DNA from: Chloroflexota bacterium
GTDB lineage: Bacteria; Chloroflexota; JAHJIN01
DNA length: 41,598 nucleotides
Direction of reading: 5' to 3'
Assembly (NCBI GenBank): GCA_018823415.1
Contig: JAHJIN010000354.1
Location: forward strand, 1 to 41,598
Each line of letters opens with the position of its first letter. Position 1 is the first letter of the stretch. The notes below the pieces were generated by a model, which worked only from the letters and a program-made list of their open reading frames with translations, did no database searches and was not told the DNA's origin. Shown in pieces: positions 32,968 to 40,832 of this stretch. Position numbers and translations under genes: made by a program.

Positions 32968-32996
32968 ATTATACCTGATGGCACATGGCCTGTCAA
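32968..32996 (-). promoter_or_regulatory. Perfect consensus promoter upstream of the ABC genes
   Basis: Minus strand TTGACA (32996-32991), 17 bp, TATAAT (32973-32968): the textbook sigma70 consensus at optimal spacing. The transcript would run into the terminator hairpin within about 50 nt. Confidence 0.75.
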
Positions 32997-33002
32997 ATGG
33001 CG

Positions 33003-35195
33003 CTACGGGGCCGGGACCTCGACATCGCCCAGGTGTATGGCTTCTTCGCCGGCCGGCGTGGTGAGCCGCTGACCGTCCGAGGCCCGGTACACGCGCACCT
33101 CCAGCCGGTACGTGCCCGGGGCGGCCTGGGCCGGGATCAGCAAGCCCAGGCGCGTTGTCGTTTCGCCGGCCGGCGCCAGCGCCCAGTCCTGCTGGACGAG
33201 GACCGATCCGTCCGGCGCGACGACTTGCACCAGCAGATGAAGCTCGTGCGACCAGGGAGCGACCGGCTGCCACGTCACGACGACCGGCAGCACGTCGCCC
33301 GGGGCTACGCTCGCCGCCGCGCCTGCCGACAACAGCGTGACCCGGTTGCCCAGCGTGATGTCCAGCGTGCGCGCCGGTGGCTCTGGCGGGAAGGCATACA
33401 GGGTCAGCGCCGCCGGCTCGAATCCGGCTGCCAGCGCTTTGTAGCCCTGTGCCGCCAGCCACTCGTCCAGGCCGGTCGCCGGCGCCGTTTCATCGCTCAC
33501 CAGCCAGAGCCGGCGATGGTCTGCCATGTACGGCACCAGGGCCGCCTGGGCCTCTGCCGACGGCTCTCCCGGCTCGTGCAGCCCCAGGATGGGCGCCGGG
33601 GTGCGCAGATACTCCAGCAGCACCGCCGTGCGGGCCGGGGCATTCAGGAGCACGGCATCTCCGGGCCGGGCCAGGCCGTCGATGGTCGCGGCCAGTTCCC
33701 GGTAGGCCGGGCGTGGCGGGCGTGGGTCCTGGTACAAGCTGGTCACGAGGAGCAGCGGGGCGGCCACACAGGCCGCGACCAGCACCAGGGCCTCGGCGAC
33801 CCGCCGGCCTCCGCGTCGCCGGGCCAGGGCCAGCGCCCCGAGGGCCAGGGCCAGCGCGAGTAGACCCAGTGGCGGCAAGAGCGCCCAACCGTCACGCGTC
33901 CAGGCCGGGAACCAGTCGCCGGCCAGCACAAACCGCATCTGCCAGACCAGCGGCGAGTACGCCGGGTCAAAGAACAACCGCGCATCGTACAACGGAAACC
34001 CCAGCGCGTCCATCGTCTCGAAAAAGCGGTCAAAGCTCACCGCTAGGCCCAATGCCTGCACCGCGCCGCTGATCAGCGCCAGCGCGCCCACCGCGAGGAT
34101 GCGCCCAGTGGACCGGGTAGCCCAGGCCAGGGCCGGGGCCAGCAGCAGCGCCAGGAAGGGCAGCGCCGGCACCAGAAAACGTGGCCCCCAGCAGTGCCCC
34201 CCATGCCAGACGAACCACGGTGCGTACAGCAGCACGTGGACAGCCGCCACTGCGCCCACCAGCAGCGCCTCGGCCCGGTGCCGCCGCCAGAAGGCCGGGA
34301 CCGCCGCCACCGCCAGGATCAGGATAGGCGAATAGAGGAACAGGCTCTTGCCGGGGCTGAACAACAGGCCCACAAGGCCGGTGAGAAACGGCGTGGAAAA
34401 CGTCTCCAGGGGATGATAGCCGGTCTGCAAGGGGGTGCCGTAGCGCAGTGTGTTGTACGCGGCCACGGCCAGTGCGCCCAGGGCCAGCGGAATCGCAAAG
34501 GCCAGGGCCGGCCGCCAGGCCCGGGCCGCCAATTGGCGCACGTCCAGCAGCCGGGTCGGCCGGCACAGGGTCAGGAGATACAGCCCCAGGAACGGTGCCA
34601 CGACGACGTTGGACACCCGGGCCAAAAACGCCAGGCCCAGCGCCGCGCCGGCCCACGCCGCGTCCGGGAGGCTCTGACGGTTGCGGAACCGCAGCAAAAA
34701 ATAGCCGGCCGCAAACAGACCCAGTGCCGACAGCGGCTCGCTGAAAAACGACTGGGTATAGACCGCGGCCAGGGTGCACAGGCCATAGCACAGGCCGACC
34801 GCCAAGGCCGGCCCATCGCCATAGCCCAGTTCCAGCACGGCCAGGAACACCAGCACGCCGGTCAGCGCCGTCAGGAGAGGATTCAAGAGCCACGTGGTTT
34901 GCACGGCCCCCAGGTCAAGCGGCAGAGCACGCGAGAGCGCGTACAGCGGCACCGCCGCCAGCGACGTGCCCAGCCCATATTTGGAATACAGGCGGCCGTC
35001 CAGCCCGTAGGCGCCCTGTTGCAGCCCCATCCAGCGGATGGCATCCGTGTCTGCGGTGCCCCGGGTCGTCAGGCTCCGGGTGACGCAGAACATGGACAAC
35101 TCGTCGCTGGACTGGACCTCGCCGGCATAGGCCAACAGGTATACGGCCAGCAGCAGCGCCAGCAATGCTATGCTAGTCACTGTACGGGTTCGCAC
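33003..35195 (-). CDS. GT-C fold membrane glycosyltransferase (GT39/PMT-like)
   Basis: 730 aa. About ten or more membrane helices in the first 500 residues, with an acidic pair in the first loop (SSDEL, near residue 30), typical of polyprenyl-phosphate-sugar-dependent glycosyltransferases. A soluble C-terminal domain of about 220 residues (EYLRTPAPILGLHEP, then HELHLLVQVVAPDGS, then PGTYRLEVRVYRASDG) has a beta-sandwich look common in Chloroflexota GT-C proteins. It would move a sugar from a lipid carrier to an acceptor outside the cell. GTG 35195 is taken as start, with GGGAGG 12 nt upstream. Sugar and acceptor unknown. Confidence 0.85.
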   Translation of the reverse strand: MRTRTVTSIALLALLLAVYLLAYAGEVQSSDELSMFCVTRSLTTRGTADTDAIRWMGLQQGAYGLDGRLYSKYGLGTSLAAVPLYALSRALPLDLGAVQTTWLLNPLLTALTGVLVFLAVLELGYGDGPALAVGLCYGLCTLAAVYTQSFFSEPLSALGLFAAGYFLLRFRNRQSLPDAAWAGAALGLAFLARVSNVVVAPFLGLYLLTLCRPTRLLDVRQLAARAWRPALAFAIPLALGALAVAAYNTLRYGTPLQTGYHPLETFSTPFLTGLVGLLFSPGKSLFLYSPILILAVAAVPAFWRRHRAEALLVGAVAAVHVLLYAPWFVWHGGHCWGPRFLVPALPFLALLLAPALAWATRSTGRILAVGALALISGAVQALGLAVSFDRFFETMDALGFPLYDARLFFDPAYSPLVWQMRFVLAGDWFPAWTRDGWALLPPLGLLALALALGALALARRRGGRRVAEALVLVAACVAAPLLLVTSLYQDPRPPRPAYRELAATIDGLARPGDAVLLNAPARTAVLLEYLRTPAPILGLHEPGEPSAEAQAALVPYMADHRRLWLVSDETAPATGLDEWLAAQGYKALAAGFEPAALTLYAFPPEPPARTLDITLGNRVTLLSAGAAASVAPGDVLPVVVTWQPVAPWSHELHLLVQVVAPDGSVLVQQDWALAPAGETTTRLGLLIPAQAAPGTYRLEVRVYRASDGQRLTTPAGEEAIHLGDVEVPAP

Positions 35196-35219
35196 GACGT
35201 GCTACACCTCCCACGGCGA

Positions 35220-35248
35220 ATCTTAGCACATGTCGGGCCGCGTGGCAA
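35220..35248 (-). promoter_or_regulatory. Candidate promoter of the GT-C gene
   Basis: Minus strand TTGCCA (35248-35243), 17 bp, TAAGAT (35225-35220). The leader is about 18 nt. The -35 is the same as in the permuted mutase promoter. Confidence 0.5.
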
Positions 35249-35406
35249 CCAGGTATCGACTCATGTGGTAATGCCTCCTCTGGATCGCCATCCGGTCCTC
35301 CGTGCGTTGAAAAATGAGAACTGTTTGGCGTTATGCGTTATTTGCGGCTTGCCGAACCCACTGTGGTAAACTATTTTAACCTTTCACTAACCTATGTTTG
35401 CTGCAC

Positions 35407-35435
35407 TTGCAAATTCTGTGGTTGTGGTGTATAAT
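35407..35435 (+). promoter_or_regulatory. Promoter of the RpiR regulator gene
   Basis: TTGCAA (35407-35412), 17 bp, TATAAT (35430-35435). The leader is about 118 nt and contains a perfect inverted repeat. Confidence 0.7.
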
Positions 35436-35500
35436 ACGATCAGACAAGGTCAATCACGCAACGATAAAGATTGGCCCCCGTGCTGGCCGCATATTCTGGG

Positions 35501-35524
35501 TTGGTTGCGTCGATACGCAACCAA
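35501..35524. promoter_or_regulatory. Perfect palindrome in the RpiR leader (possible autoregulatory operator)
   Basis: TTGGTTGCGT (35501-35510) and ACGCAACCAA (35515-35524) around a CGAT centre. It lies 36 nt upstream of the start codon and about 60 nt after the expected transcription start. It may be an operator for the encoded regulator, or an mRNA hairpin. Confidence 0.55.
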
Positions 35525-35559
35525 CATAACAAACCACATGAATCAAGGAGGTAAACCTG

Positions 35560-36327
35560 ATGCCAGTATACGTCGATCGCATTCGGGGTTCGTTTGAAGG
35601 GCTGACCAAAAGTCAGCAAAAGCTCGCCAACTTTGTGGTGGATAATTATCGGGACGTGGCGTTCATGACCTGCGCCGAGTTGGGTCATGCACTGGACGTG
35701 GACCAGGCCACGGTAGTTCGATTTGCCCAGGCGTTGGGGTATAGCGGTTACACCGAGTTATTGGACGAGATCCAGGACATCGTCAAGGATGAACTCAAGA
35801 CCGTTCATGACATCCCCGAGGTCGCCAATACAACGGACCAGGCGTTCTACAAGGCGCTGTTGCTCGAAAAGGCCAACCTGGACATGTTGTTGGTGGCCAT
35901 GCCGGCCGATACCATCAACGAGGTCTTGGGCACGCTGTCCAAGGCCAAGCGCATCTTTTTCGTGGGCGAAGGCCCCGAGTCTTATGCGGCGGACATCTTT
36001 GGTTGGATGCTGCGCCAGGCCGGCCTGCCGGCTTACTTTTTGGAGCGCGATATGGTCACTCGCAAGATGACCCTGGCGCACGTGGGTGATGGCGATCTGG
36101 TGGTGGGCATGTGTATCAACCCCGAGCCAGTCGATACGGCCGAGGCGGTACGGTTCGCCCGCGAGCATGGGGCCAATACCCTGGGCATCGTATCCAGCGG
36201 GACCAACCCCCTGGCGCAGGCCGCGAACAAGATCATCACCGTGCCAGCAGACGGCGTGGAAGGCCCCTCGTTGGTGCCGGCTATCGCCGTGATGCAAGGG
36301 CTGATCGCGGCCTTGGCCCAGAAATAG
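35560..36327 (+). CDS. RpiR/MurR-type transcriptional regulator
   Basis: 255 aa. The N-terminal helix-turn-helix (GLTKSQQKLANFVVDNYRD, then AELGHALDVDQATVVRFAQALGYSGYTEL) is followed by a SIS sugar-isomerase fold (KAKRIFFVGEGPESYAADIFGWML, then GANTLGIVSSGTNPLAQAAN). RpiR regulators bind phosphosugars through the SIS part and control sugar or amino-sugar catabolism. ATG 35560 follows AGGAGGT. The dipeptidase gene downstream has its own promoter and a terminator lies between, so the regulator's targets may be elsewhere; the palindrome in its leader suggests self-control. Confidence 0.93.
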   Translation: MPVYVDRIRGSFEGLTKSQQKLANFVVDNYRDVAFMTCAELGHALDVDQATVVRFAQALGYSGYTELLDEIQDIVKDELKTVHDIPEVANTTDQAFYKALLLEKANLDMLLVAMPADTINEVLGTLSKAKRIFFVGEGPESYAADIFGWMLRQAGLPAYFLERDMVTRKMTLAHVGDGDLVVGMCINPEPVDTAEAVRFAREHGANTLGIVSSGTNPLAQAANKIITVPADGVEGPSLVPAIAVMQGLIAALAQK

Positions 36328-36350
36328 TCCGTCATACCGATAGCGTCGCA

Positions 36351-36380
36351 ACGGGCGGGGAAACACCCCCGCCCGTTCTT
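36351..36380 (+). terminator. Intrinsic terminator after the RpiR gene
   Basis: Stem ACGGGCGGGG (36351-36360) / CCCCGCCCGT (36367-36376), with a short T-rich tail (TCTT). It begins 23 nt after the stop. Confidence 0.7.
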
Positions 36381-36391
36381 GACGTTTGGCC

Positions 36392-36419
36392 TTGCAAAGC
36401 CCACCTGATGTGGTACAAT
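36392..36419 (+). promoter_or_regulatory. Promoter of the M19 dipeptidase gene
   Basis: TTGCAA (36392-36397), 16 bp, TACAAT (36414-36419) with TGTGG before the -10. The leader is about 28 nt. Confidence 0.65.
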
Positions 36420-36453
36420 AAGGCCATTCCGGACCGGGCAAGGAGGCGGCATG

Positions 36454-37479
36454 ATGAGCAACCCTGATGCAAAGGCCTGGCACCAGAAGGCCCTAGTCAT
36501 CGACGGACACTGTGACTCTCTGGCGCGCGTGGTTCGTGAGAGCGTGGACCTGGCCGAACGGCAGTCAGACGGTCACCTCGACCTGCCCCGGCTCCGCGAA
36601 GGCGGCGTGACCGCGCAGATATTTGCCGTGTTCACGGCCCGCATGGACCGTCCCGTGGTCTTTGATCCGCTGGACCTGGCGCTGTGCATGGTCGATGCGC
36701 TGTACCAGCAAATCGCGGCTCATCCAGACCAGTTGATGCTGGCGACCTCGGCCCGGGACATTGAGCAGGCCCAGGCTGAGGGCAAGGTGGCTGCCATCCT
36801 GGGACTGGAGGGCGGCGAGCCTCTGGGCGAGGACCGCCAGTGGTCGGAACGGTGGGATCAGCCCCGGCTGGATCGCCTGCGCATGTTCTACCGCCTGGGG
36901 GTGCGCAACATTGGCCTCACCTGGAGCACGCGCAACGCCCTGGCCGACGGCGTCTTTGAGGCCCAGACCGGCGGCGGCTTATCGAAATATGGCCGGGCCG
37001 TGGTCCAAGAGATGAACCGGCTGGGTATCGTGGTGGATATCGCTCACCTGGCACCGGCCGGTGTTCGCGATGTGCTGGCGCTGACCGAGATGCCAATCAT
37101 CGCCAGCCACGCCAACGCGCGTACCGTGTACGATAACCCGCGCAACCTCACCGATGAGCAACTGGAGGCCGTCGCCCGCAACGGCGGTGTGGTGGGCGTG
37201 ACGTTCGTGCCGGGCTTTATCGATGCCGAGTGCGTCACACTGGATCGCCTGCTGGACCACATAGACCATATCGTCCGCGTGGCCGGCATCGACCACGTGG
37301 GCCTGGGCTCTGACTTTGACGGCTACGGAAGTAACAACCAGATGCCCGAGGTGCGCGACGCAGCCGACGTGCCGGTCATCACCGCCGGGCTGGTGGCCCG
37401 GGGCTATGCCGAGGCCGACGTGCTCAAGTTCCTGGGGCAAAACTACCTGCGGGTGTTCCGACAGGTGTGGGGCGCGTGA
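36454..37479 (+). CDS. Membrane dipeptidase (renal dipeptidase, peptidase family M19)
   Basis: 341 aa. Zinc ligands and active-site motifs: DGHCDS (HxD), AAILGLEGGEPLG (bridging Glu), VDIAHLAPAGV and IIASHANARTV (His ligands), and LGSDFDGYGS (catalytic Asp region). The family hydrolyses dipeptides, including D-amino acid-containing ones; some members act on beta-lactams. No signal peptide is visible, so the enzyme is cytoplasmic here. AGGAGG lies 4 nt before ATG 36451 and 7 nt before ATG 36454; the latter spacing is better. A strong terminator follows. Confidence 0.93.
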   Translation: MSNPDAKAWHQKALVIDGHCDSLARVVRESVDLAERQSDGHLDLPRLREGGVTAQIFAVFTARMDRPVVFDPLDLALCMVDALYQQIAAHPDQLMLATSARDIEQAQAEGKVAAILGLEGGEPLGEDRQWSERWDQPRLDRLRMFYRLGVRNIGLTWSTRNALADGVFEAQTGGGLSKYGRAVVQEMNRLGIVVDIAHLAPAGVRDVLALTEMPIIASHANARTVYDNPRNLTDEQLEAVARNGGVVGVTFVPGFIDAECVTLDRLLDHIDHIVRVAGIDHVGLGSDFDGYGSNNQMPEVRDAADVPVITAGLVARGYAEADVLKFLGQNYLRVFRQVWGA

Positions 37480-37497
37480 GCAAAAGCAAAAATGGAC

Positions 37498-37531
37498 AAG
37501 AGCCAGGTAATGATTACCTGGCTCTTTTTTT
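37498..37531. terminator. Strong bidirectional terminator
   Basis: Thirteen-bp perfect stem AAGAGCCAGGTAA (37498-37510) / TTACCTGGCTCTT (37514-37526), TGA loop, then a T run on the plus strand. The convergent aldo-keto reductase gene ends at 37530, so its stop codon overlaps the T run. Confidence 0.9.
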
Positions 37532-38642
37532 ACGCAAACAGTTCCACGGCCCGGCGCATCCGGGGCACCACGTCCACGCCAAAGGGGCAGCGCTCCGTAC
37601 ACGCGCCGCACTCGATGCAGTCAGAGGCCCGGGCTGGCAGGGCCGCGTACGCGGTGTGCAGCGATTCAGACACGCCGTCGGCCGCCTGGTCTACCAGCCG
37701 GTTGACCTGCCCGATGTCGATGGCCGACGGACACGGCAGGCAGTGGTTGCAATAGACACATTCGCCAGTCACGTATTCCTGGAAATCGGCCAGGACGGCC
37801 GAGAAATCGCGTTCCTCCGGCGCAGCATCCAGGTAGGCCAGGGTTGCTGCCAGTTCGTCCGGGTCCTTGACCCCCGGGACCGTGGTGGCGACGCCTTGGG
37901 CCAACACATAGCTGAGGCACTGGACCGGCGTGACGCCACGTGGCATTTTCTTCTTGCTGCTCTCGCCGCCGGTCTGGTACCGGGCCATGTACACCGTGCG
38001 GTTGTGCTGAAACAGTTTGCCCCCGGCAAAGGGTTTCATGGCGACGATGCCCACCCCCTGGCGCGCGCAGGCGTTGAACAACTCCTGGCGGCCGGGCAGC
38101 GCGTGGTTGACCGGGTTCACCGGAAACATGAGCACGTCAATGGGACCGTGTTCCACGGCCCGCAAGGCCATCGCCACGTCGTGCCCGCTCAAGCCGATGA
38201 ACCGGGCCTTGCCCTCTTGTCGCAATCGCAGCGCCAGTTCCAGTATGCCGCCGGGGGCCAGCAGGCCCTCGTATTGCTTGAGAGTGTTCAGGTTGTGCAG
38301 CATGAGCACGTCCACGTGGTCGGTCTTGAAGCGGGCCAGTTGGTCCAGGATAAAGCGCTCGCTCTGTTTGACGTCGCGTGAGCAGCGGTATTGACCGTCC
38401 TTCTCGGTCGAGCCCAGATGCCCGGTGAGTACCACCTGGTCCCGGCAACCTTCGAGCGCCGCCGCCAGGTGCTCCTGGTAGCTGGCAAAGCCAAAGACCA
38501 CGTCGATATAGTTGACGCCCCGGTCCAGGGCCTGGTGGATGACCGAGACCACCGTCTCCCGGGGTTGACCGTTCAGGTACTCGGTCCCCAGTCCGATCTC
38601 GCTGACGTTCAGGCCGGTGTGGCCCAGTGTGCGAACTTGCAT
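37530..38642 (-). CDS. Aldo-keto reductase with C-terminal 4Fe-4S ferredoxin domain
   Basis: 370 aa. The N-terminal barrel (MQVRTLGHTGLNVSEIGLGTEYL, abbreviated: LGHTGLNVSEIGLG) belongs to the AKR fold. The C-terminus carries CVYCNHCLPCP and CIECGACTERCPFGV, two ferredoxin cluster motifs. By eye the classical tetrad is altered: VNYIDVVFGF where DTAxxY is usual, and VVLTGHLG where the catalytic Lys (TK) is usual. Members of this AKR-ferredoxin type are often of unknown substrate. ATG 38642 follows AAGGAGG at 7-nt spacing. The amylase gene ends 26 nt upstream and is probably co-transcribed. Confidence 0.88.
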   Translation of the reverse strand: MQVRTLGHTGLNVSEIGLGTEYLNGQPRETVVSVIHQALDRGVNYIDVVFGFASYQEHLAAALEGCRDQVVLTGHLGSTEKDGQYRCSRDVKQSERFILDQLARFKTDHVDVLMLHNLNTLKQYEGLLAPGGILELALRLRQEGKARFIGLSGHDVAMALRAVEHGPIDVLMFPVNPVNHALPGRQELFNACARQGVGIVAMKPFAGGKLFQHNRTVYMARYQTGGESSKKKMPRGVTPVQCLSYVLAQGVATTVPGVKDPDELAATLAYLDAAPEERDFSAVLADFQEYVTGECVYCNHCLPCPSAIDIGQVNRLVDQAADGVSESLHTAYAALPARASDCIECGACTERCPFGVDVVPRMRRAVELFA

Positions 38643-38668
38643 GGTTCTGCCTCCTTGTCGTTTTGTCG

Positions 38669-40123
38669 CTAGCCAATCACACTCCAGGCTGCCCCGGACC
38701 GGGCCGCGATGCGCCCTCCATGCAGCCGGCCCCGTTCCACCATCACCACCTCGTCCGACGCCGGCCACACCGGGCGCAGCACCGTGCCATTGGGCAGACA
38801 GCCCCGCAGCGGTATGTTTATCTCGCCTGCCTCATCGTTGTTGAGCACGACCACCAGGGTCTCGTCCTCACAGCGCCGGGCAAAGGCGTAAACGCCGCGC
38901 CGGGCATAGAGCCGGGTATAATCGCCCCGACGCAGGGCCGGGTGGCGATGGCGCAGGGCCACGCACCGGCGCACGTGGTCGCGCAGGCCGGCGTCCCACT
39001 GTGACTCATCCCAGGGCATGGCCTTGCGGCACGCCGGGTCTCCACCGCCGGTCAGCCCTACTTCATCGCCGTAATAGATACACGGCGCGCCGGGGGCCGT
39101 CATCTGGTAGAAAAACGCCAGCTTGAGGCGGGTCGTGTCGCCGTTGAACAGGGTCACGGTACGCGGCGTGTCGTGGCTGCCCAGGAGGTTGAGCTGGGCC
39201 AGCATCACCGGCCAATCATACAGGTCCAGCATCGCGTCGATGCGGTTGCTCAAGGCCTGCGCGCCCAGAGGCGTCAGGCGATAAGGGCCGTGGCGCATGC
39301 GGTGTGTGTTCAGTGTGTCGCCACCGCAAAAGCCCAGACAGGCCCGGCTGAACACATAGTTCATCACCGCGTCGAACCGGTCGCCGCGCAGCCAGTCGGG
39401 CGCCGGGTCCCAGATCTCGCCCACGATGTACGCCTCGGCATTGACTGTCTTTACCCGGCGACGAAACGCCTGCCAGAACGCCTCGTCGTCAATCTCCATG
39501 GGCACGTCCAGCCGCCACCCATCAATGCCCTGGCGAACCCAGTGCTCGCCCACGCCCAGCAGGTACTCTCGCACGGCCGGCGTGTCGGTGTTGAATTTGG
39601 GCAGCGCCGGCAGGTTCCACCACGCGCCATAGTTGATTCGCCCGCCGCCATAAGCGTGCAGCGGATAGCCGTTGATGTGAAACCAATCCACATACGGCGA
39701 GGCCGGGCCGTTCTCCAGGATGTGGTGAAACTGGAACAAGCCCCGGCTGGCGTGATTGAACACGCCGTCCAGCACCACGCGGATGCCCCGGTCGTGGCAG
39801 GCGTCCAGCATTTCCCGGAACGCGGTATTGCCCCCCAGGATAGGGTCTACCTGATGATAATCGTAGGTGTGGTAGCGATGGTTGGCCGCCGATGCGAATA
39901 TGGGCGTGAAATAGATGGCTGTCACTCCCAGGTCGCTCAAATAGTCCAGTCGCTCGGCCACGCCCAGCAGGTCGCCGCCCTTGAAGCCATAGACGGTGGG
40001 CGGGCTGTCCCACGGCTCCAGGTGCGCCGGCTTGGGCACGCGCGCGCTGGTGGCAAAACGGTCGGGAAAGATCTGGTAGAATACGGCGTCCTGGACCCAA
40101 TCCGGGACAAAAGAGGCGGTCAT
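38669..40123 (-). CDS. GH13 alpha-amylase family enzyme (cyclomaltodextrinase/neopullulanase-like)
   Basis: 484 aa. The catalytic triad of GH13 is present: D206 (GWRLDVPME), E236 (YIVGEIWD) and D318 (LGSHDTPR). VLDGVFNHASRGL is conserved region I. WVQDAVFYQIFPDRFA near the start and NTDTPAVREYLL are characteristic of the GH13_20-like cyclomaltodextrinase branch, but the N-terminal dimerisation domain of that group is missing. No signal peptide is seen, so it acts on intracellular maltodextrins. A C-terminal beta domain (LVVVLNNDEAGEINIPL) closes the protein. ATG 40123 follows AAAGGAG. Confidence 0.92.
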   Translation of the reverse strand: MTASFVPDWVQDAVFYQIFPDRFATSARVPKPAHLEPWDSPPTVYGFKGGDLLGVAERLDYLSDLGVTAIYFTPIFASAANHRYHTYDYHQVDPILGGNTAFREMLDACHDRGIRVVLDGVFNHASRGLFQFHHILENGPASPYVDWFHINGYPLHAYGGGRINYGAWWNLPALPKFNTDTPAVREYLLGVGEHWVRQGIDGWRLDVPMEIDDEAFWQAFRRRVKTVNAEAYIVGEIWDPAPDWLRGDRFDAVMNYVFSRACLGFCGGDTLNTHRMRHGPYRLTPLGAQALSNRIDAMLDLYDWPVMLAQLNLLGSHDTPRTVTLFNGDTTRLKLAFFYQMTAPGAPCIYYGDEVGLTGGGDPACRKAMPWDESQWDAGLRDHVRRCVALRHRHPALRRGDYTRLYARRGVYAFARRCEDETLVVVLNNDEAGEINIPLRGCLPNGTVLRPVWPASDEVVMVERGRLHGGRIAARSGAAWSVIG

Positions 40124-40166
40124 GGGGGCTCCTTTCGCAACGCGAGACTCGAGGTTTCGAGGCCGG

Positions 40167-40172
40167 ATTGTA
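40167..40172 (-). promoter_or_regulatory. Possible -10 box of the amylase gene
   Basis: Minus strand TACAAT preceded by TGTGG, 44 bp upstream of the ATG. There is no convincing -35 hexamer; it resembles an extended -10 promoter. Confidence 0.35.
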
Positions 40173-40233
40173 CCACATTTGCGGCGAGAATGCCAGCCCG
40201 GCGCAGAAAGGGCAGATTCCAGCCGAGTTGGTA

Positions 40234-40262
40234 TTGACTTGCGCCTCAGATTCCCCTATACT
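40234..40262 (+). promoter_or_regulatory. Promoter of the zinc-ribbon/pentapeptide pair
   Basis: TTGACT (40234-40239), 17 bp, TATACT (40257-40262). The leader is about 14 nt before ATG 40283. Confidence 0.7.
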
Positions 40263-40282
40263 AGGGGTACATGGAGACGAGC

Positions 40283-40828
40283 ATGAGCCAGCCCGACGAA
40301 TTGACCAACTTTTCACCGTGCCCGCACTGCGGCGGTGTCATAACCGTGCGCTATGAGGGGCTTTTGCGCCGCAAGCGGGCCGTCTGCACAGACTGTGGCG
40401 CACGGGCGCTGTCGGACGCTGCTTGTGCCGATGCGGACGGCGAGGAGCCGGCCCCAGCGTTGCCTGCCGCGACGCCGGACCAGGACCCCGGCCCTATCAC
40501 CCTGATAGAAGACATGGAATACCAGTTGTGGCGGATGCAGATCCGGGACGAGATCAAGCGGCGAGAGCGCCCGGTCATTTGGCAATCGAACTTGCCTGGC
40601 AGCCCCCTTTCGTATTCCGCTCTGCTGACCCCTGCCTCTGACCCGCCGCTCAGTGCCTCGGAGGTGGTCCGGCTGGCCGGTGAGGCCCTGCCACCGGAAG
40701 AACGACTCGCCTGCCCATCTTGCGGCGCGGCAGCGGACCGGCACGCAACCCGATGCGTCTGGTGCGGCAGTGCGCTTGGAGGTAGTGAAACAGATGCGGC
40801 CCCTGGCCCATCCAATCGCGGGAGGTAA
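40283..40828 (+). CDS. Protein with two zinc ribbons
   Basis: 181 aa. Four Cys pairs: CPHC and CTDC near the N-terminus, CPSC and CVWC near the C-terminus, each pair of pairs forming a zinc ribbon. A poorly conserved middle part (LIEDMEYQLWRMQIRDEIKRR) is probably helical. ATG 40283 is preferred because GGAG lies 6 nt upstream; ATG 40271 would be close to the transcription start. The stop overlaps the ribosome binding site of the pentapeptide gene, so the two are translationally coupled. Function unknown. Confidence 0.8.
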   Translation: MSQPDELTNFSPCPHCGGVITVRYEGLLRRKRAVCTDCGARALSDAACADADGEEPAPALPAATPDQDPGPITLIEDMEYQLWRMQIRDEIKRRERPVIWQSNLPGSPLSYSALLTPASDPPLSASEVVRLAGEALPPEERLACPSCGAAADRHATRCVWCGSALGGSETDAAPGPSNRGR

Positions 40829-40832
40829 AACC

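Larger units (their letters stand above)
35196..35559. other. 364-bp intergenic region between divergent genes
   Basis: Holds the minus-strand GT-C promoter, about 150 bp of AT-richer sequence in which I see no gene or repeat, the plus-strand RpiR promoter and a perfect palindrome in the RpiR leader. No conserved RNA structure such as a riboswitch was recognised. Confidence 0.6.

Noticed and set aside
32905-32996. TPP riboswitch in the leader of the NMT1/SsuA-like binding protein
   Set aside because: The conserved CUGAGA and ACCUGAUC-type motifs of the TPP aptamer are not present.
34194-35369. Long plus-strand frame opposite the GT-C gene
   Set aside because: Gln/Arg/Gly-rich translation typical of antisense of GC-rich membrane-protein genes; no ribosome binding site or motif.
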